Positions 60,136 to 64,000 of a DNA stretch of 64,000 bases are shown one piece after another (position 1 is the stretch's first letter; each line of letters starts with the position of its first letter). Source of the DNA: TMP-24 sp041397305. Its GTDB lineage: Bacteria > Pseudomonadota > Alphaproteobacteria > Rhodobacterales > Rhodobacteraceae. The DNA is taken from contig JAWKWX010000003.1 of assembly GCA_041397305.1 (NCBI GenBank), positions 248,001 through 312,000 of the forward strand. Direction: 5' to 3'. The translations under genes and the position numbers were made by a program. The notes under the pieces were generated by a model. The model had not been told where the DNA came from. It saw only the letters and a list, made by a program, of their open reading frames with translations, and ran no database searches.

Positions 60136-60769
60136 AAGCACTTATGATTTCCGCTTGATACAAGATATTGTGGACGGGCTTGAAAGAACGCCTATGGTGT
60201 GGGGTCACACCAAGATTTCGAAGCGCCGACAGATGGTCCCGTGTCGGGTAACCGGCGTTCTTCTCCCAGCCATAGCCAGGGTGCTGTTGCGCCAAATCCA
60301 CCATGATCCGGTCGCGCGTCACCTTGGCCACGATCGAGGCCGCCGCGATCGACAGCGCGCGCCCGTCGCCCCTTACCAACGCCTCCGCCGAAAGCGTCAG
60401 GTCGCGCGGCAAAAGGTTGCCGTCGATCAGGCAATGGTCAGGCGCACGCGGCAGGGCGGCTAACGCGCGGACCATCGCCAGATGGCTGGCGCGCAGGATG
60501 TTCAGCGCATCGATCTCTTCGACGGAGGCATGACCGACGCCGACCTCGGCCTGCGCGCGGATCGCGGCGTAAAGCGCCTCGCGCCGTGCTTCGCTCAGCT
60601 TCTTGGAATCGTTGAGCCCCCCAGGCAGGCGCGCGGGATCGAGGATGACCGCCGCCGCGACGACAGGGCCGCACAAGGGCCCGCGACCGGCCTCGTCAAC
60701 GCCCGCGACCAGGGTGAAACCGCGTGCCAGCGCGGCCTCTTCGAAGGAAAGATCGGGAAGCTTTGCCAT
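60134..60769 (-). CDS. rnhB: Ribonuclease HII
   Basis: This 211-residue enzyme cuts RNA in RNA-DNA hybrids. Motif G-V-D-E-A-G-R-G (D25, E26) and the C-terminal I-D-G-N and catalytic S-I-V-A-K-V segments are seen. The ATG at 60769 is preceded by GGGAGGG. The gene stands immediately before ccrM, a conserved neighbourhood. Confidence 0.94.
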   Translation of the reverse strand: MAKLPDLSFEEAALARGFTLVAGVDEAGRGPLCGPVVAAAVILDPARLPGGLNDSKKLSEARREALYAAIRAQAEVGVGHASVEEIDALNILRASHLAMVRALAALPRAPDHCLIDGNLLPRDLTLSAEALVRGDGRALSIAAASIVAKVTRDRIMVDLAQQHPGYGWEKNAGYPTRDHLSALRNLGVTPHHRRSFKPVHNILYQAEIISA

Positions 60770-60939
60770 GCCCTCCCTTCGCCGGTCGGGCGTTTGAAGG
60801 CAAGTAGAAAGGCGGGTGAGGCAACACCCGCCTTTCAAGACCCCGAATGACAGGGGATATTCCGGGGTCTCTGCTCGATATCGCCCCTGTTTGGAACTTC
60901 ACTTGGAAAAATGCCCGAAGGCGCACTTGCTAAGAATTG

Positions 60940-61392
60940 TCAGTAACGCGCCTGTTCGATGCGGTAGCCGTTGTCGCGCAGGCACTGCGGCCCGTAGACC
61001 GTGCGGGAGCCGACACTGGTGCGGATATCGAAGCTGCATTTGGCCGGAACCTTGCGAGCCAGACCGAATTCCTTCAGGCAGCGCGCCGAGACAACCTCGC
61101 GCAGCCGACCGCCCACTGTGACATCCATCACGCAGACAGCGGGGATGAATTTCGTTTTCTTGCGCTTCCAGTCGTCATCACCATAGTTCCAGCCATTGCC
61201 GGTGTAGGGATAGGAATAGCGCGTCACCGGCGCCGCCCGGCCCTTGTTGGCCTGGTTGAGCAGGATGCCGATCGCCGCAGCCCCAAGCAGCAGTTTCAGG
61301 ACATCGTTATTGTCCTTGGCCTCTACGGGGGCGGCCATGCCGGAAAGCGCAAGCGCGGCGGCGGCGGCGAGGCTGATCATCTGGCGTTTCAT
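60940..61392 (-). CDS. Exported protein of unknown function
   Basis: This 150-residue protein has a signal peptide (to about residue 26, ending V-E-A) and a hydrophobic A-A-A-I-G-I-L-L segment soon after. The mature C-terminal half has four cysteines (V-C-V-M-D, R-C-L-K, K-C-S-F-D, Q-C-L-R). These look paired, but no known family was recognised. The start at 61392 has AAGGA about 7 nt upstream; an ATG two codons earlier also exists. It may be a surface or periplasmic protein. Confidence 0.6.
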   Translation of the reverse strand: MKRQMISLAAAAALALSGMAAPVEAKDNNDVLKLLLGAAAIGILLNQANKGRAAPVTRYSYPYTGNGWNYGDDDWKRKKTKFIPAVCVMDVTVGGRLREVVSARCLKEFGLARKVPAKCSFDIRTSVGSRTVYGPQCLRDNGYRIEQARY

Positions 61393-61596
61393 CGGCATTT
61401 CCTTTCGTCTCGTGACGCGGCGCGGGATCGGCGCCGCATGTACCGGGCACCCTTGGTCGGCGCCGTTGCCAGAACCGTGGGGCCGGGCGGCGCTGAGGGC
61501 AATAACGCCGCCCGGCTATCGGATAACCACGGCGGCGGACAGGGCCCGATGGCTTTGCTATTGCATAGCAGGGGGCGACGAGGCAGGTTTCCGCCC

Positions 61597-61854
61597 ATGA
61601 AAGCCCCGATGCAAACCCTTCGTGCCCTTCTTGTTGCGCTTCCGCTGATCGCGCTGACTGGCGGCGCGGCGCTTGCCGACTGCACGGTGAAATACAAGGC
61701 CAAGCAGGACAATCCGCTGAAGCTCAAGGCAGGCAAGACAACCCTGCCGGAGGCCGCCTGCGGTTCGAAGGAGGCCGCCGCTGCGGCACTCGCGCCGATC
61801 CTGGCACAGCAGGGCTGGACGCTTCTGGCCATTACCGCCATTCTCCCCGAATAA
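61597..61854 (+). CDS. Small exported protein
   Basis: This 85-residue protein has a signal peptide ending near A-L-A-D. The short mature part has two cysteines (D-C-T-V, A-C-G-S), likely a disulfide, and a C-terminal helix L-A-P-I-L-A-Q-Q-G-W. There is no recognised family. A shorter ATG at 61609 is possible. It lies 32 nt before the membrane/winged-helix gene and could share a transcript with it. Confidence 0.55.
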   Translation: MKAPMQTLRALLVALPLIALTGGAALADCTVKYKAKQDNPLKLKAGKTTLPEAACGSKEAAAAALAPILAQQGWTLLAITAILPE

Positions 61855-61886
61855 GGGCGACGCTGCCTGCAGCCGGGGAAGACTGC

Positions 61887-62591
61887 GTGAACGAATCCGT
61901 GACGATTGCAAAGGATGTGCTCCGGTCGGGCAACCGGGTGCTGGTGTGGGGTATCGCGGCCATCGTCGCGATCCTGCTTGTGGCGGCGATCCTGCTTTTT
62001 GCCTCGCTTCCCGATGCCAATGCCTTCAACACCCGCGTCGAACAGATCTTCGTGCAGAACGATGCGCTGACGACCGGCGACCAGATCCGGCTTCTGGAAA
62101 TTCTCGCCCAGTCCGGCACCGCCTTTTCCGAAGTTCTGACCAGCTACCGGATGATCATCTTCGTGCTTCTGGTCTTTTCGACCGCGATGCTGATTGCCGC
62201 GCTCGTCTTCCTGGTGATGATCCTCGCGCTGAACCGGCGGATGGAGACGATCCAGAAGCAGGGCATCCAGGTCGCGTCGCTGCTGATCAGCCGGGGCGAG
62301 AATGCCGTGGTGCTGAACGATATGGAATTCAAGCTGACCGAGGCGGCGATCGAGACGCTCTCGGTCCTCGCCGAGGCGCGGCTTGATGACGATATCCTGA
62401 CCGGCGCCCAGATCGAATCGGTGATTTCGGGCAAGCGCGAGGCCGATTGCGACGAGGCGGCGGGCGCGATGCGGATCAAGCGGCTGAGGGATGCGCTCGG
62501 CAACCAGATGGTGTCGGAACTGCTGGTCAAGAACATCGCCCGGCGCGGCTACACGCTTGCCGTGAACAAGGACGCAATACGGATGATCTGA
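61887..62591 (+). CDS. Membrane protein with C-terminal OmpR-like winged helix
   Basis: This 234-residue protein has transmembrane helices at about 18-40 and 90-115, with a periplasmic loop between them of about 50 residues. The last about 90 residues match the OmpR/PhoB winged-helix pattern: helix-rich start at L-T-E-A-A-I-E-T-L-S-V-L, then R-I-K-R-L-R-D-A-L-G (recognition helix) and R-R-G-Y-T-L-A-V (wing). It is thus like ToxR/CadC in idea, but with the DNA-binding part at the C-terminus after two helices. A membrane-embedded one-component regulator is likely. Confidence 0.6.
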   Translation: MNESVTIAKDVLRSGNRVLVWGIAAIVAILLVAAILLFASLPDANAFNTRVEQIFVQNDALTTGDQIRLLEILAQSGTAFSEVLTSYRMIIFVLLVFSTAMLIAALVFLVMILALNRRMETIQKQGIQVASLLISRGENAVVLNDMEFKLTEAAIETLSVLAEARLDDDILTGAQIESVISGKREADCDEAAGAMRIKRLRDALGNQMVSELLVKNIARRGYTLAVNKDAIRMI

Positions 62592-62738
62592 GGCGGCCTC
62601 GGGCGCTTTGCTTCTCGTCGGGTCGCCGCTTGCGAGGCGGGCATGAAATGCCCGACCGGCGCCTGCTTCGCGGCCGCTGGTCTTGCGTCAACCTCCCCCC
62701 GGCCCTATAGGGGCGCTTCCGCTGCCGGTGGGGGGAAG

Positions 62739-63833
62739 ATGATCCAGACGCCCTTCTATCTGATCGACAAGGCGAAGCTGCTTCGCAACATGGAAGTGAT
62801 CGACCGGCTGCGCGCGGGTTCGGGCGCGAAGGCGCTGCTGGCGCTGAAATGTTTCGCCACCTGGTCGGTCTTCGACCTGATGCGCGACCATATGGATGGA
62901 ACGACATCCTCCTCGCTCTTCGAGTTGCGCCTGGGCCGGGAAAAGTTCGGCAAGGAAACCCATGCCTATTCCGTCGCCTGGGCGGACCACGAGATCGAAG
63001 AGGCGGTCACCTATGCCGACAAGATCATCTTCAACTCGATCGGCCAGCTTGAACGGTTCGACAATCATTCGGCAGGCATCGAACGCGGCCTCAGGCTCAA
63101 CCCGCGCTTCTCGACCTCGGGCTTCGACCTCGCCGACCCGGCGCGGCCTTTCAGCCGTCTCGGCGAGTGGGACGCGGAAAAGATCGCCCGCGTGATCGAC
63201 CGGATTTCCGGCTTCATGATCCATTACAATTGCGAGAATGCCGATTTCGACCTCTTCGACCGGCAGCTCACGCGGATCGAGGCGGAATTCGGCGCGCTCC
63301 TGGGCCGCGTGCAGTGGGTCAGCCTCGGTGGCGGCATCCATTTCACCGGTGAAGGCTATCCGGTCGATGCGCTCGCCGCGCGGCTGAAGCGTTTCAGCGA
63401 CAGGTTCGGCGTGCAGGTCTATCTGGAGCCGGGCGAAGCGGCGATCACCAATTCCACCTCGCTGGAAGTGACCGTCCTTGACCTTCTGAACAACGGCAAG
63501 GACCTGGCCGTGGTCGACAGTTCGATCGAGGCGCATATGCTGGACCTGCTGATCTACCGGCAGCCCGCGAAACTGCCGCAGGCGGGCGATCACGCCTATC
63601 AGGTCTGCGGCAAATCCTGCCTTGCGGGGGATATCTTCGGCGAGGCGCGGTTCGAGCGGCCGCTGAACGTGGGCGACCGCATCTCGGTCGCCGACGCGGC
63701 CGGCTATACGATGGTCAAGAAGAACTGGTTCAACGGCGTGGCCATGCCGTCCATCGTCCTGCGCGAGCCGGACGGCTCCGAACGCCTGGTCCGGCAATTC
63801 GGCTACGAGGATTACGCCTCCAGCCTGTCATGA
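62739..63833 (+). CDS. nspC: Carboxynorspermidine/carboxyspermidine decarboxylase
   Basis: This 364-residue PLP-dependent decarboxylase of the alanine-racemase-fold group has the PLP lysine K37 in A-L-K-C-F-A. The C-terminal substrate segment with G-x-S-C-L-A-G-D-I-F (cysteine and aspartate) is typical. It forms spermidine or norspermidine from the carboxy precursor. It lies directly before the dehydrogenase that makes that precursor, so the carboxynorspermidine route to polyamines is present. Confidence 0.93.
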   Translation: MIQTPFYLIDKAKLLRNMEVIDRLRAGSGAKALLALKCFATWSVFDLMRDHMDGTTSSSLFELRLGREKFGKETHAYSVAWADHEIEEAVTYADKIIFNSIGQLERFDNHSAGIERGLRLNPRFSTSGFDLADPARPFSRLGEWDAEKIARVIDRISGFMIHYNCENADFDLFDRQLTRIEAEFGALLGRVQWVSLGGGIHFTGEGYPVDALAARLKRFSDRFGVQVYLEPGEAAITNSTSLEVTVLDLLNNGKDLAVVDSSIEAHMLDLLIYRQPAKLPQAGDHAYQVCGKSCLAGDIFGEARFERPLNVGDRISVADAAGYTMVKKNWFNGVAMPSIVLREPDGSERLVRQFGYEDYASSLS

Positions 63834-63883
63834 GAGGGAAACCTCTCCCCTTCCCCTGTCCTGAAGATAAGGAGACAGCCGAA

Positions 63884-64000
63884 GTGAAACGGAATGTATT
63901 GATCATTGGCGCCGGTGGCGTCGCGCAGGTCGTGGCACATAAATGTGCGCAAGCGAACGAGGTGCTGGGCGACCTGCATATCGCCAGCCGGACCAAGGCA
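63884..64000 (+). CDS. Carboxynorspermidine synthase / saccharopine dehydrogenase family (partial)
   Basis: Only the first 39 codons are inside the window. The GTG start at 63884 follows AAGGAG. The product begins V-K-R-N-V-L-I-I-G-A-G-G-V-A-Q, the NAD(P)-binding Rossmann glycine motif. With the preceding nspC this is most likely carboxynorspermidine dehydrogenase (Lys1-like), but the body is off the window. Confidence 0.8.
   Translation, partial: MKRNVLIIGAGGVAQVVAHKCAQANEVLGDLHIASRTKA

Noticed and set aside
1..64000. CRISPR arrays, complete insertion sequences or prophage
   Set aside because: No repeated spacer pattern, transposase, integrase or phage structural gene was seen in reading the window.

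Overview
The window is GC-rich (roughly two thirds G+C by eye) and densely packed, with many 4-nt ATGA or TGATG gene overlaps. Its content points to an alphaproteobacterium, most likely Rhodobacteraceae (Rhodobacter/Paracoccus/Defluviimonas-like; genus not resolvable from this window). The supporting genes are a petABC (fbcFBC) bc1 operon, a membrane-anchored cytochrome c of the CycM type, a CP4-like class II EPSP synthase, a CcrM GANTC methyltransferase next to rnhB, DciA, and the start of a nos (nitrous oxide reductase) operon. No phage, intact insertion sequence or CRISPR array was seen.

Layout: 1-1250 holds the 5' part of nosR and a cysteine-containing DUF2946-like gene, with an FNR/NNR-type box upstream. 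1471-2969 has prephenate dehydratase divergent from cycM. 3102-10048 is a complete yejABEF-type peptide ABC transporter, translationally coupled to a GT4 glycosyltransferase. 10190-23325 is the most unusual part: one block on the minus strand encoding three dynamin-like GTPases, a Roadblock-like small protein, an unknown protein, a transmembrane Ser/Thr kinase, an FHA protein, a PP2C phosphatase and two periplasmic LysM plus solute-binding-domain proteins. 23756-27392 carries cmk, a membrane protein, aroA and aroC. 27651-32017 is a TPP-riboswitch-led thiamine transporter with two tandem ThiB genes. 32107-34808 is petABC.

34860-41932 holds housekeeping and metabolic genes (GST, PaiB-like, mtaB, dapF, tRNA-Lys, dapD, a PLP dehydratase, a LOG-family protein) and a degraded HEPN-like fragment beside the tRNA. 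42005-49080 carries a glycosyltransferase/methyltransferase fusion, an HI0933-type flavoprotein, an MscS channel and small envelope proteins. 49185-53820 is pmbA-cysQ-DUF4170-waaA-lpxK (lipid A/Kdo). 53840-57362 is dciA-dsbA-CoA transferase divergent from mutY. 57388-64000 carries alkB, ccrM-rnhB, small secreted proteins, a membrane protein with an OmpR-like winged-helix tail, and the carboxynorspermidine pathway pair, the second gene being cut by the window end.

The best candidate for an undescribed system is 10190-23325. It contains a writer (kinase), reader (FHA), eraser (PP2C), peptidoglycan-binding ligand sensors and a set of membrane-remodelling GTPases, one of which looks like a degenerate GTPase. 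This fits phosphorylation-controlled envelope or membrane remodelling. The gene content is visible in the sequence; the function is inference.
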